Assembly: GCA_045661365.1 (NCBI GenBank)
Contig: JAZRFL010000167.1
Coordinates: forward strand, 1-20,874
Length of the DNA: 20,874 nucleotides
Source: UMGS1484 sp045661365
GTDB taxonomy: Bacteria; Bacillota; Clostridia; Oscillospirales; Acutalibacteraceae
Direction: 5' to 3'
The position numbers and the translations under genes are program-made. Shown here piece by piece: positions 1 through 7,648 of this stretch. The notes below the pieces were generated by a model. That model was not told the DNA's origin. It saw only the letters and a program-made list of their open reading frames with translations, and did no database searches. The stretch's first letter is position 1; each line of letters starts with the position of its first letter.

Positions 1-2
1 AT

Positions 3-623
3 TGGTACCTTTCTGTTCGCTCGCAATATCAAAATACCTTTGGGGACGTGACTTCCGCAGAGGAAGTAACCAACCCCAAAAACGTGGTGACACCTACTGT
101 TATGAACGTAACACAGACGGTTTTCTCCCCCTTGGCGGTGGATCCGTCTTACGGGGATTCTGTTGACGATTCTTCGGCATTGCCCAAATCAGAATCCCTA
201 TTGCTTAGTACGGGTATGCCCAAAAGTAATATAAATGAAATGGCAATTCCGGTATCGGGGCGAATAACATCCCCATTCGGATATCGTATTCACCCCATCT
301 ACGGCACCAGATTGTTTCATCAAGGGGTAGATATCGGTGCCGATGAAGGCGATCCCATAGTTGCCGCTTTGTCGGGTATGGTAGAAGAATCAAATTATAA
401 TGATTCTTATGGAAATTACGTGATTCTTGATCACGGCGGTGGCTTAAAAACGGTTTATGCCCATTGTCAACAGCGATTGATCGAAACGGGGGAACGGGTA
501 AATAAAGGGGAAACGATTGCGCTTGTTGGTAGTACAGGAGTTTCAACCGGACCGCATTTGCATTTTGAGGTAAGACGAGGGGAATATCGAATTGATCCCA
601 TGTGGGTGGTTGATTTCTCGTGA
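3..623 (+). CDS. M23 (LytM-type) metallopeptidase, SpoIVFA-like; 5' end cut by window
   Basis: The reading frame is open from base 3 to the TGA at 621-623, so the gene almost certainly starts upstream. A GTG at 48 could be a start, but it has no clear Shine-Dalgarno and I treat the gene as partial. Counting from that GTG, residues 68-188 form an M23/LytM domain. The zinc ligands are visible: HQGVD (His91, Asp95) and HLH (His170, His172), with a further His139 in the YAHC segment. The preceding 65 residues look like a low-complexity linker, expected behind a membrane anchor. The stop overlaps the start of an M50 protease, which is the SpoIVFA-SpoIVFB arrangement: in Bacillus SpoIVFA holds and inhibits the SpoIVFB protease in the forespore outer membrane. 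Here the metal ligands are intact, so a real peptidoglycan hydrolase is also possible. M23 family is certain; the SpoIVFA role is inferred from position. Confidence 0.85.
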   Translation, partial: WYLSVRSQYQNTFGDVTSAEEVTNPKNVVTPTVMNVTQTVFSPLAVDPSYGDSVDDSSALPKSESLLLSTGMPKSNINEMAIPVSGRITSPFGYRIHPIYGTRLFHQGVDIGADEGDPIVAALSGMVEESNYNDSYGNYVILDHGGGLKTVYAHCQQRLIETGERVNKGETIALVGSTGVSTGPHLHFEVRRGEYRIDPMWVVDFS

Positions 624-1201
624 GCTTTCGGCTTGGTCAATGCGAGGTTACGGTTAGTCCCTTATTTACCGGATTGATTACTATTTTATTGTTAATTGAT
701 CAAACCGGAACCATGTCGTTGTTTCTTCTTGCTGTATTGATTCATGAAGCAGGTCATTTTATGCTTTTGGCATGGTTTCGGTGCTTGCCGGTGGCTATCT
801 GGTTATTGCCGTTTGAAATCAACGTAGCTTCTCCTGTTATGTCTGTTTCCCGTTTTCAACAGATTTTGATTTCGTTGGGGGGCGTTTTCAGCGGTGTACT
901 TGCGGGAATGTTGACCCGTGGGGATTTTGGCGTGGTCAATTGGTTTCTGGCGGGATTTAGCGCATTACCTGTTTATTCTATGGACGGATACCAAGTGTTG
1001 CTTCTTCTATGCGATCAAATGTGGTATAAGCGTGCGGTTGGACTGCTTTCCTTCATAACGATCTCAGCAATTGCAGGAATTGGTGTTTGGGTGTTTTGGT
1101 GTAATCATAATCCTATGCTGCTGTTGTTTTGTGTTTATATGAGTGTTTTGCAAATTCGTACCAAAAGACGCTCTTGCAATAATAAGAGAAATGGTGTATG
1201 A
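620..1201 (+). CDS. M50 site-2-type intramembrane metalloprotease, SpoIVFB-like
   Basis: A 193-residue, very hydrophobic protein with the S2P/M50 signature. HEAGH (residues 42-46) supplies two zinc-binding His and the catalytic Glu, and the third-ligand motif is SMDGY with Asp122. That motif departs from the usual N-P-x-D-G, since Asn-Pro is replaced. Several membrane segments flank both motifs. The GTG start at 620 overlaps the upstream TGA (GTGA), implying translational coupling to the M23 gene. The N-terminus (V-S-P-L-F near residue 14) fits the family, so the GTG is preferred. In Bacillus, SpoIVFB cleaves pro-sigma-K in the mother cell during sporulation, and the M23-M50 pairing makes that the best guess. 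No pro-sigma-K lies in the window. Family confidence is high, sporulation role moderate. Confidence 0.85.
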   Translation: MSFRLGQCEVTVSPLFTGLITILLLIDQTGTMSLFLLAVLIHEAGHFMLLAWFRCLPVAIWLLPFEINVASPVMSVSRFQQILISLGGVFSGVLAGMLTRGDFGVVNWFLAGFSALPVYSMDGYQVLLLLCDQMWYKRAVGLLSFITISAIAGIGVWVFWCNHNPMLLLFCVYMSVLQIRTKRRSCNNKRNGV

Positions 1202-1240
1202 TAAGAAAAACCATACAACAGATAAGTAGGACGGAATCAT

Positions 1241-3076
1241 ATGAACAAATTGCAATGGGAAGCCATTTTAAATCAAGTACAAAAACCGGGACGGTATACC
1301 GGCGGTGAAATGAACAGCGTTGTGAAAAACAAAGACGAGGTGGATATTCGCTTTGCTTTTTGCTTTCCTGACGTCTATGAGATCGGTATGTCCCATTTGG
1401 GCATGAAGATTTTATATTCTGCACTCAACGCCATGGAGGGTGTTTGGTGTGAGCGTGTTTTTGCTCCTTGGGAAGACATGGAAGAAAAAATGAGAAAACA
1501 TAATCTACCTCTTTATGCTTTGGAAAGCAAAGATGCTCTGCATCATTTTGACTTTATCGGTTTCACCATGCAATATGAACTGTCCTATACCAATGTGTTG
1601 AATATGTTGGATCTGGGCGGCGTGGAGTTGCTTGCCCAAAATCGTAAAGAAGAGGACCCGATTGTGGTAATCGGCGGACCCTGTGCTTACAACAGTGAGC
1701 CGTTGGCAGATTTTGTGGATATCGTCAGCCTGGGTGAAGGGGAAGAAGCCCTTTGTGAGTTGATGACGGTTTATCGACAAGCCAAAAAGCAAGGCTTGTC
1801 CCGAAAACAATTTTTGCGTAAGGTGGCCGACTTGGACGGTTTTTATGTGCCTTGTTTTTATGATGTAACCTATAAAGACGATCATACCATCGAGGCAATC
1901 ACCCCTTTGGACGGTGTACCTGCCACCATTACCAAGCGTATTATTGCGGATTTAGATACCGCCCATTATCCCGAATCCTTTGTAGTGCCTTATATTGAGG
2001 TTGTGCATGACCGTGCGGTGCAAGAAATTTTTCGCGGCTGTATTCGGGGATGCCGTTTTTGCCAAGCGGGGTACGTGTACCGACCTGTACGGGAGAAATC
2101 TCCTGAACTGATAGACAAACAAGCACATTCTTTGTGTGATATGGGCGGTTATGAAGAGGTGTCGCTGTCTTCGCTCAGTACCAGCGATTACCGCAAATTG
2201 CCGCAACTGTTAGAGCAAATGCTTTCTTGGACCGAACCTGAAAAAATCAACATTTCTCTGCCTTCGTTACGGGTGGACAACTTCCCCCGTGAACTTATGG
2301 AACGGATTCAAAGTGTGCGAAAAAGTGGACTTACCTTTGCTCCCGAGGCAGGTACTCAACGCTTGCGGGACGTGATCAATAAAAATATTACCGAAGAAGA
2401 AGTATTGCGTACCGCCGAAACGGCTTTTTCGGGAGGCAATACCGGTGTGAAACTGTATTTTATGATGGGTTTACCCACCGAAACGTTAGAGGACGTGCAA
2501 GGAATCGCCGAACTTGCACAAAAAGTGGTGAACACGTTTTATCAAATGCCCAATAAACCGAAGGGGAAAGGGGTAACTGTTTCGGCCAGCGTTTCGGGTT
2601 TTGTGCCAAAGCCCTTTACTCCGTTTCAATGGGAAGCACAAGATACGGTAGAGCAGTTGCAAGCCAAACAAAAGCATTTGGTGCAATCGGTTACCAGTCG
2701 TAAAATTTCCCTCAGCTGGCACGATGCCAAGGTGAGCAACCTGGAGGGGATTTTTGCCCGCGGTGACCGACGACTGGGAAAAGTGCTGTTAGAAGCACAT
2801 GATCGTGGTTGTAAGTTTGACAGCTGGGGCGAATTTTTTAACTATGAAAAATGGATGGAGATTTTCTCCGATCTGAATGTCGATCCTGCATTTTATAATG
2901 CACGCAAACGAGAATTTGACGAGGTATTGCCTTGGTCACACATCGATATCGGAGTAACCGAAGAGTTTTTAAAACGGGAAAATATCAAAGCACATGAGGG
3001 AATTACCACTCCTCATTGCCGAGAAAAATGCGCCGGTTGCGGTGCCAATCGTCTGAGTGAAAAGGGGTGCGAATAA
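1241..3076 (+). CDS. TIGR03960-family radical SAM protein
   Basis: A 611-residue protein. The N-terminal about 230 residues resemble the B12-binding-like region found in this radical SAM class (for example FPDVYEIGMSHLG near 43-55 and IGGPCAYNSEP near 144-154). The radical SAM core follows, with Cys267, Cys271 and Cys274 in the C-x3-C-x2-C motif that binds the 4Fe-4S cluster and SAM. GGNTGVKLYFMMGLPTET further on is typical of the barrel. The extreme C-terminus carries extra Cys (593, 597, 600, 610) that could hold another metal site. The next gene is DUF2344, the partner with which this family is regularly adjacent or fused. The substrate is unknown; a role in RNA or ribosome modification has been suspected from neighbourhoods but is not shown. 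The ATG at 1241 has AGGACGG at about 1228-1234. Confidence 0.88.
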   Translation: MNKLQWEAILNQVQKPGRYTGGEMNSVVKNKDEVDIRFAFCFPDVYEIGMSHLGMKILYSALNAMEGVWCERVFAPWEDMEEKMRKHNLPLYALESKDALHHFDFIGFTMQYELSYTNVLNMLDLGGVELLAQNRKEEDPIVVIGGPCAYNSEPLADFVDIVSLGEGEEALCELMTVYRQAKKQGLSRKQFLRKVADLDGFYVPCFYDVTYKDDHTIEAITPLDGVPATITKRIIADLDTAHYPESFVVPYIEVVHDRAVQEIFRGCIRGCRFCQAGYVYRPVREKSPELIDKQAHSLCDMGGYEEVSLSSLSTSDYRKLPQLLEQMLSWTEPEKINISLPSLRVDNFPRELMERIQSVRKSGLTFAPEAGTQRLRDVINKNITEEEVLRTAETAFSGGNTGVKLYFMMGLPTETLEDVQGIAELAQKVVNTFYQMPNKPKGKGVTVSASVSGFVPKPFTPFQWEAQDTVEQLQAKQKHLVQSVTSRKISLSWHDAKVSNLEGIFARGDRRLGKVLLEAHDRGCKFDSWGEFFNYEKWMEIFSDLNVDPAFYNARKREFDEVLPWSHIDIGVTEEFLKRENIKAHEGITTPHCREKCAGCGANRLSEKGCE

Positions 3077-3732
3077 TGGAGTTTTACGACATTCGTATGT
3101 GGTTTGTCAAGCAAGGCGACTTAAAATATATTTCCCATTTGGACTTGCAACGGTTTATGCAACGGGCTCTGAAACGGTCCGGGTTACCGTTGTGGCATAC
3201 CGAAGGGTTTAATCCGCACCCATATGTAACCTTTGCCTTGCCTTTGTCGTTGGGACAAGAAAGTCTTTGCGAAATGGTGGATTTTCGTTTGACCAAGCCA
3301 ATGTCTACGCATGCTGTTAAATCGGCAATGGATCGGGTTATGCCTTCCGATATGCGAGTGCTTACGGTTGCTCAACCGATTGCCAAGGCCAAAATGATCA
3401 CCTATGCAGATTATACCATTTGTTTTCATGATTGGGTAGATCAGCTGAATCGTGTTTCGGACTTTTTGTGCCAACCAAACATTTCTGTCGTTAAGCGTAC
3501 AAAAAAAGGCGGAGAATCGGTGGTAAATCTGGCCGAGGTTATGCAAGAGGTTTCGGTAACCGCGCAAAACAATAAGTTGCTGATCCATTTGCGATTACCG
3601 GCAGGCAGCACTGTGAACATAAACCCGAGCTTGTTGGTACAAGCGTTGGAACAGGCATTGGGACAAAGTCCGTACGGTGCCGCCATAACTCGTACGGCGG
3701 TACGTACTGCCGACGGTAATTTGTTTTCGTAA
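3076..3732 (+). CDS. DUF2344 (TIGR03936) protein, partner of radical SAM gene
   Basis: A 218-residue protein beginning MEFYDIRMWFVKQGDLKYIS, with the family's early segment ISHLDLQRFMQRALKRSGLP and the following FNPHPYVTFALPLSLGQES. I place the start at the ATG at 3076, whose A is the last base of the upstream TAA (TAATG overlap). AAGGGG at about 3062-3067 lies at proper distance. A GTG at 3067 is possible but would sit inside that ribosome binding site. DUF2344 follows TIGR03960 radical SAM genes throughout Clostridia and is sometimes fused to them, so the two probably act together. The biochemical function is unknown. In many Clostridia this pair is followed by an RNase E/G gene and rplU; here a terminator follows instead. 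Confidence 0.87.
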   Translation: MEFYDIRMWFVKQGDLKYISHLDLQRFMQRALKRSGLPLWHTEGFNPHPYVTFALPLSLGQESLCEMVDFRLTKPMSTHAVKSAMDRVMPSDMRVLTVAQPIAKAKMITYADYTICFHDWVDQLNRVSDFLCQPNISVVKRTKKGGESVVNLAEVMQEVSVTAQNNKLLIHLRLPAGSTVNINPSLLVQALEQALGQSPYGAAITRTAVRTADGNLFS

Positions 3733-3752
3733 AATAGAATCTGCCGATTAAT

Positions 3753-3801
3753 AAAAAGAACACCGCAACCAACGCTAAGCACGGTTTGCGGTGTTCTTTT
3801 T
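3753..3801. terminator. Bidirectional intrinsic terminator
   Basis: A perfect 16-base inverted repeat (3753-3768 with 3786-3801) has a GC-rich core and A/T runs at both ends. It lies between the convergent DUF2344 and polysaccharide deacetylase genes and should stop transcription from both sides. Confidence 0.9.
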
Positions 3802-3806
3802 GATTG

Positions 3807-4661
3807 TTATTTTCGAGAAAGCAATTGTGTCAACTCTTCAAAGGTGACAAATTCAAAATCTTGCTTTTTTAGCATATTGATCAATTGTTCAATATGTTTG
3901 CCGTAATTGCGCATCCCTCTTTTTAAATAGAAACGGTCATAGGATTTCAAATCATTGGGAATTGGAATCTTGTGTTTAGACAATTCAAAGGGATGAAGAT
4001 AAAACACATAATAATCTTGTTTTCGCAAATATTGTTTAATGAGGGTTTTAATAAATTGCCAATTGCTCAAGCGGACGTAACCGCCTCCCGAAACCGGGTA
4101 ATCGTGCCAAAATAATTTGTGGTGGGACAGACCGAATTCGAAAAAATTGTCCTTGCAAAAGATGCCGTGTCGCACCTCTTTAAAATCACTCAGATCCAAC
4201 GGTACTGTATGTCGCGCTTTTCGAAAGCGTATTTGACTGGAATCATAGGTAAATCCCAAATCTTTAAGTACCTGTAGGTGTTGCGTGTCCATGCTGAAAA
4301 ACGGAGCGCGAAACCCCTTGATTTGAACCTGAAACAATTCCTCAAGGGTTTGCTTGGATGTTTGTAATTGTTCGCGAAACTGCTCAACGGGAATGTTGAT
4401 CGGCGGAAGATGTTCGTAGTTGTGCAAGGCCAATTGATGCCCGTTTAAAAGATGCGGTTTCAATTTGTTTTGTATACGAACGGCAAGGGAACCTACTGTA
4501 AACAAAGTGCCTTTAATTTGGTGTCGATCAAGAATTTTGAGATATTCGTCAAATCCGTCTAATAAATCAACGTTGATTGCGTGCGAAGAACGGCTGATGC
4601 AATCGGTATCGCAAAAACTTTCTACGTCAATGGTGAATACGGCATACTTTTTACGTTTCAT
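3807..4661 (-). CDS. Polysaccharide deacetylase family protein (NodB-type, CE4-like)
   Basis: A 284-residue protein without an obvious signal peptide. CE4 motifs appear in order: TIDVES (residues 10-15; Asp12 as candidate catalytic or metal residue), HNYEH (His80, His84; metal-binding H-x3-H), RAPFF (118-122) and HPFE (223-226). The segment SGGGYVRL (191-198) and the D-V-E form of motif 1 resemble the subgroup related to DUF3473 deacetylases of exopolysaccharide loci rather than classic peptidoglycan deacetylases. The expected reaction is metal-dependent N- or O-deacetylation of a polysaccharide or glycolipid precursor. It starts 3 bases after the stop of the upstream alpha/beta hydrolase, and its AAGGA overlaps that stop, so the two are translated as a pair. 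With no export signal it probably acts on a cytoplasmic or membrane-linked intermediate. The substrate cannot be told from sequence. Confidence 0.85.
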   Translation of the reverse strand: MKRKKYAVFTIDVESFCDTDCISRSSHAINVDLLDGFDEYLKILDRHQIKGTLFTVGSLAVRIQNKLKPHLLNGHQLALHNYEHLPPINIPVEQFREQLQTSKQTLEELFQVQIKGFRAPFFSMDTQHLQVLKDLGFTYDSSQIRFRKARHTVPLDLSDFKEVRHGIFCKDNFFEFGLSHHKLFWHDYPVSGGGYVRLSNWQFIKTLIKQYLRKQDYYVFYLHPFELSKHKIPIPNDLKSYDRFYLKRGMRNYGKHIEQLINMLKKQDFEFVTFEELTQLLSRK

Positions 4662-4664
4662 ATA

Positions 4665-5621
4665 TTATTCCTTAAAAAATGAAATGATGGCATCGTCGTA
4701 CTTTTTTGTGTTATTAATGCGTAAATGTGAGTGACCGCCTTTGTCAAACCATACAATTTGCTTGTCTTTTGCGGCACAGGCATCGAACAATTTTCGGGAT
4801 TTTTCGGGAATGGAAAAAATATCTTTTTCCCCGTAAAGGAACAGCACCCGCATATCCGCAGGGATTTTTTGAAAGGCAGACAACGGTTTGTCTTTGTATA
4901 CGTTTGTGCCGGTGTTTTTGTTGATGTGAAACATGACCAAATCCAACACAGGGAACAAAGGCCGTTTGTCAGCAATCATGTGTCGCTTAAAGGTTTCACG
5001 AAACGAGATAAAGCATCCTTCGGTAACCAGTCCCTTTACACATTTGGGGCAATTGGGATCTGCCATGGTGTATACGCCCGCGGCAGTACCAATGCAGATT
5101 CCGTGAAACCAAATCTCTTGGTTTCCTAAAACGGTATGAGCATAATCAGCCCAAGCAATTACGTCAAATCGCTCTTTTACACCGATGGTGTTGTAAATGC
5201 CTTCACTTTTCCCATGACAGCGGGTGTCAATTACCAAAACGTTGAAGCCCGCTTGTTGATAAGGAGGGGCAAAATAGTAGGAATAGGCCAAGCTTTCACA
5301 GCGGCCGGGTAAAATTATGACACAGCGATCGCAACCGAAATCGTAGTATTCGCCGAATAATTGAAACCCTTCGGATCGAAGGGAGACCTCTGTCATTTTT
5401 TCACGGTTTTGTTGTGCCCATTCATTTCCCAGGTTCCACATTTCCCACTGTTCTTGGTTGTCGGGAGCGGAACATACGCGGCCCCACTTTTCCGGTTCGG
5501 TGCGCACCAATTGTTGGCGATAGACTCGTTTTGAGATGGGGTAAGTATAAATAAGCATGGTAGCCAAGCCACTAACCAACAAAAATGCAACAATGCATAA
5601 CACGATTCCCAAGGTTCCCAT
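4665..5621 (-). CDS. Membrane-anchored alpha/beta hydrolase with Cys at the nucleophile elbow
   Basis: A 318-residue protein with an N-terminal membrane segment (about residues 4-27), then an alpha/beta hydrolase fold of the YqkD/S9-like kind. IDTRCHGKSEG (131-141) is the usual strand-loop after the oxyanion region. The nucleophile elbow reads G-I-C-I-G (174-178), so Cys176 stands where Ser normally is. Asp267 (GEKD) and His297 (GGHSH) complete a possible Cys-His-Asp triad, as in dienelactone hydrolase or BAAT-type acyltransferases. The start has a strong AGGAGG at 5626-5631 and a candidate promoter upstream. It is the first gene of a two-gene operon with the deacetylase. The substrate is unknown; hydrolysis or acyl transfer at the membrane is plausible. 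Confidence 0.8.
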   Translation of the reverse strand: MGTLGIVLCIVAFLLVSGLATMLIYTYPISKRVYRQQLVRTEPEKWGRVCSAPDNQEQWEMWNLGNEWAQQNREKMTEVSLRSEGFQLFGEYYDFGCDRCVIILPGRCESLAYSYYFAPPYQQAGFNVLVIDTRCHGKSEGIYNTIGVKERFDVIAWADYAHTVLGNQEIWFHGICIGTAAGVYTMADPNCPKCVKGLVTEGCFISFRETFKRHMIADKRPLFPVLDLVMFHINKNTGTNVYKDKPLSAFQKIPADMRVLFLYGEKDIFSIPEKSRKLFDACAAKDKQIVWFDKGGHSHLRINNTKKYDDAIISFFKE

Positions 5622-5670
5622 AATATCCTCCTGATTGCGTCGAAATCATAAAAAATAAACATGCTAAAAC

Positions 5671-5699
5671 AGTATATCACAAAACGGTTTCAATTTCAT
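5671..5699 (-). promoter_or_regulatory. Candidate sigma-A promoter for hydrolase-deacetylase operon
   Basis: On the minus strand an ATGAAA-like -35 (5694-5699) is separated by 17 bases from TATACT (5671-5676), which is preceded by TGA, an extended -10. It sits about 50 bases upstream of the ATG at 5621. The -35 is weak; the extended -10 is the main support. Confidence 0.45.
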
Positions 5700-5728
5700 C
5701 ATTTTTTGTCGAAAAAAAGAAAAAAATA

Positions 5729-5757
5729 TTGAAACACCTGTAGCGATGTGATAAGAT
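5729..5757 (+). promoter_or_regulatory. Candidate sigma-A promoter for the fakB-fakB-fakA-plsX operon
   Basis: TTGAAA (5729-5734), a 17-base spacer and TAAGAT (5752-5757) precede the ATG at 5805 by about 47 bases. A small inverted repeat, ATTAC-T-GTAAT (5767-5777), lies just after the expected start of transcription and could be an operator. Spacing is ideal; the -10 matches only 4 of 6. Confidence 0.5.
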
Positions 5758-5804
5758 ATAAGATGAATTACTGTAATATACTAGAGTAAGAGAGGGTTCC
5801 CTTC

Positions 5805-6746
5805 ATGTATAACTATGTGATTATTCCGGACACATCCTGTGATTTGATCAAACCGTTGCGTGAACGTTTTGAAATTGATGATTATATCAGCGGGTTGGTT
5901 TATTTCCCAGACGGACATTGTGAAAAATCCGATTTGGATTGGGAACGTCACGATCCAAAAGAATTTTTTGAATCTATGAGCGACAAAAAAATGGTTTATA
6001 AAACCGCATGCGCTCCCGCAGGGGATATTATTGACGTGTTTGAACGACAATTACAAGCAGGGAATGATATTATTTGCGTGACATTGTCTTCCGGCTTATC
6101 GGGAACCTACCAAACTTGTGAAATGGTAAAAAATGAATTGTTGCCTAAGTATCCGGACCGCAAGATCGTTTGTATTGATTCGCTTCGATATTCCACCGCA
6201 TTGGCATTGCTGGTCATTTTGGGTGCGAAAAAGCGACAAGAAGGGTACTCGTTTGAGCAGACGGTTGAGTATATCGAAAAAACTAAGCATTGTATCCATC
6301 AAATCGGTCCCATGGACGATTTGTTCTTTTTGGTTCGGACCGGTCGCATTTCTAATTTCAAGGCCTTTTTCGGTACGTTGGTTGGTATCAACCCCATGGC
6401 TGATTTTAATCGACAAGGCCTTGCTGAGGTAATTGCCAAATTCAAAGGAAAAAAGGCAGCGTTTGACGCGATCGTTCAGTATATGAAAAAGACCATCGTC
6501 AATCCCCAAGAACAAATTTTGTTCGTTGCACATTCCAACCGTTTGGCGGCGGCAGAAGCATTACGTGATCGCTTGATAGAAGAGTTCCACCCCAAAGAAG
6601 TAATTGTTAACGATATCGGCATGTCCTGCGGGGTATCGATTGGTCCCGGGTTATGTGCGGCTTTTTATTTGGGGGAAGAGATCAGTGAAAATTTAGCACG
6701 GGAAAAAGCCATTATGAAAGAAATTATTGCTATGCAATCAAAATAA
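5805..6746 (+). CDS. DegV family protein, FakB-type fatty-acid-binding subunit (first copy)
   Basis: A 313-residue DegV protein. The N-terminus YVIIPDTSCDL holds the usual D-S/T motif, TLSSGLSGTYQT (residues 93-104) is the fatty-acid carboxylate-binding loop, and VRTGRIS (177-183) carries the conserved Arg. The late motif reads GVSIGPG (276-282): the position that is usually His in FakB (H-x-G-P-G) is Ser278. FakB proteins hold a fatty acid for phosphorylation by FakA and deliver the acyl-phosphate to PlsX. That fakA and plsX follow in the same operon makes the assignment firm. AGAGAGGG at about 5789-5796 serves the ATG. It is only distantly similar to the second copy, which suggests different acyl-chain preference. 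Confidence 0.88.
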   Translation: MYNYVIIPDTSCDLIKPLRERFEIDDYISGLVYFPDGHCEKSDLDWERHDPKEFFESMSDKKMVYKTACAPAGDIIDVFERQLQAGNDIICVTLSSGLSGTYQTCEMVKNELLPKYPDRKIVCIDSLRYSTALALLVILGAKKRQEGYSFEQTVEYIEKTKHCIHQIGPMDDLFFLVRTGRISNFKAFFGTLVGINPMADFNRQGLAEVIAKFKGKKAAFDAIVQYMKKTIVNPQEQILFVAHSNRLAAAEALRDRLIEEFHPKEVIVNDIGMSCGVSIGPGLCAAFYLGEEISENLAREKAIMKEIIAMQSK

Positions 6747-6758
6747 AGGAGAACCATC

Positions 6759-7646
6759 ATGAGGGATTTTGTAATTTTCGGTGATTCGGTTTGTGACATG
6801 ACCACAGAAATGCGTAAGGAGTACGCGATAGAGTATGTGGCTATGAATTTTTCTATTGACGACGAAGAAACGGTCGCTTCTTTGGATTGGAGCATTGACG
6901 AGGCCAAAAACCATTATAATCAAATGCGCGCAGGTAAGCGTGTGTTTACAACCCAAGTGCCCAAAACGGTGTATTATGACCGTTTTAAAGAAGTATTGGA
7001 TCAAGGCAAAGACGTTTTGTATATTGCGTGTTCTTCTGCCTTGTCGGCTTCTATTAATACCGCTCGCATGGTGGCCGAAGAATTGTCGCAAGCGTATCCT
7101 GAAGCTTCGGTGTGTTGTGTAGACTCATTGATCAGTTCTTTTGGTCAGGCATATTTGTTGATGCAAGCATCGATCAAGCGATCACAAGGGTGGTCGGCGA
7201 AAGAAACAGCTGCCTTTATCGAAGAAAACCGCCTAAAGGTCAATCAATGCGGTACCGTCGAATCAATGGAATATTTGCGACGCGCCGGTCGTGTGAAAGC
7301 CTCTAAAGCATTTTTCGGGAATCTGTTTGGGGTGAAACCCATTATTATTTCCGATATCAAAGGTCAAAACTACGCCTACAAAAAGGTGAAAGGAACCTCA
7401 AATGCCCGTGTGGCGATCGCAGAACATATCGTAGATGCTGCCGACGGTGTATATGATCAATTGTTGATTTCTCATGCAGATTGCGAAGAGGATGCGAAAT
7501 TGTTGCGAGACGAGATTTTAAAACGCGCACCGTTTAAAGATGTGGTTTTTGGCTATATTGGGCCGATCGTTGGGGCTTCGGTAGGTCCCGGTACGGTAAT
7601 CGCTTTTTGTTTTGGTAAACAAGTTACCATTGAGGGGAACGAATAA
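6759..7646 (+). CDS. DegV family protein, FakB-type fatty-acid-binding subunit (second copy)
   Basis: A 295-residue DegV protein with VIFGDSVCDMTTEMR at the N-terminus, the ligand loop ACSSALSASINTAR (residues 90-103) and LRRAGRVKASKAFFGNLFGVKP (173-194). As in the first copy, the G-P-G motif lacks the usual His: GASVGPG with Ser274. It is 12 bases downstream of the first copy, with a clear AAAGGAG, and 2 bases ahead of fakA. The pair is an old duplication: layout and motifs are shared but the sequences differ widely. The loop SSALSA differs from SSGLSG in copy one, which may change chain-length or saturation preference. The role as FakA partner is inferred from family and operon. Confidence 0.87.
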   Translation: MRDFVIFGDSVCDMTTEMRKEYAIEYVAMNFSIDDEETVASLDWSIDEAKNHYNQMRAGKRVFTTQVPKTVYYDRFKEVLDQGKDVLYIACSSALSASINTARMVAEELSQAYPEASVCCVDSLISSFGQAYLLMQASIKRSQGWSAKETAAFIEENRLKVNQCGTVESMEYLRRAGRVKASKAFFGNLFGVKPIIISDIKGQNYAYKKVKGTSNARVAIAEHIVDAADGVYDQLLISHADCEEDAKLLRDEILKRAPFKDVVFGYIGPIVGASVGPGTVIAFCFGKQVTIEGNE

Positions 7647-7648
7647 GC

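Noticed and set aside
5622..5804. Riboswitch or T-box ahead of the fak operon
   Set aside because: The leader after the expected start is under 50 bases and has no structured element or terminator; only the small inverted repeat is notable.
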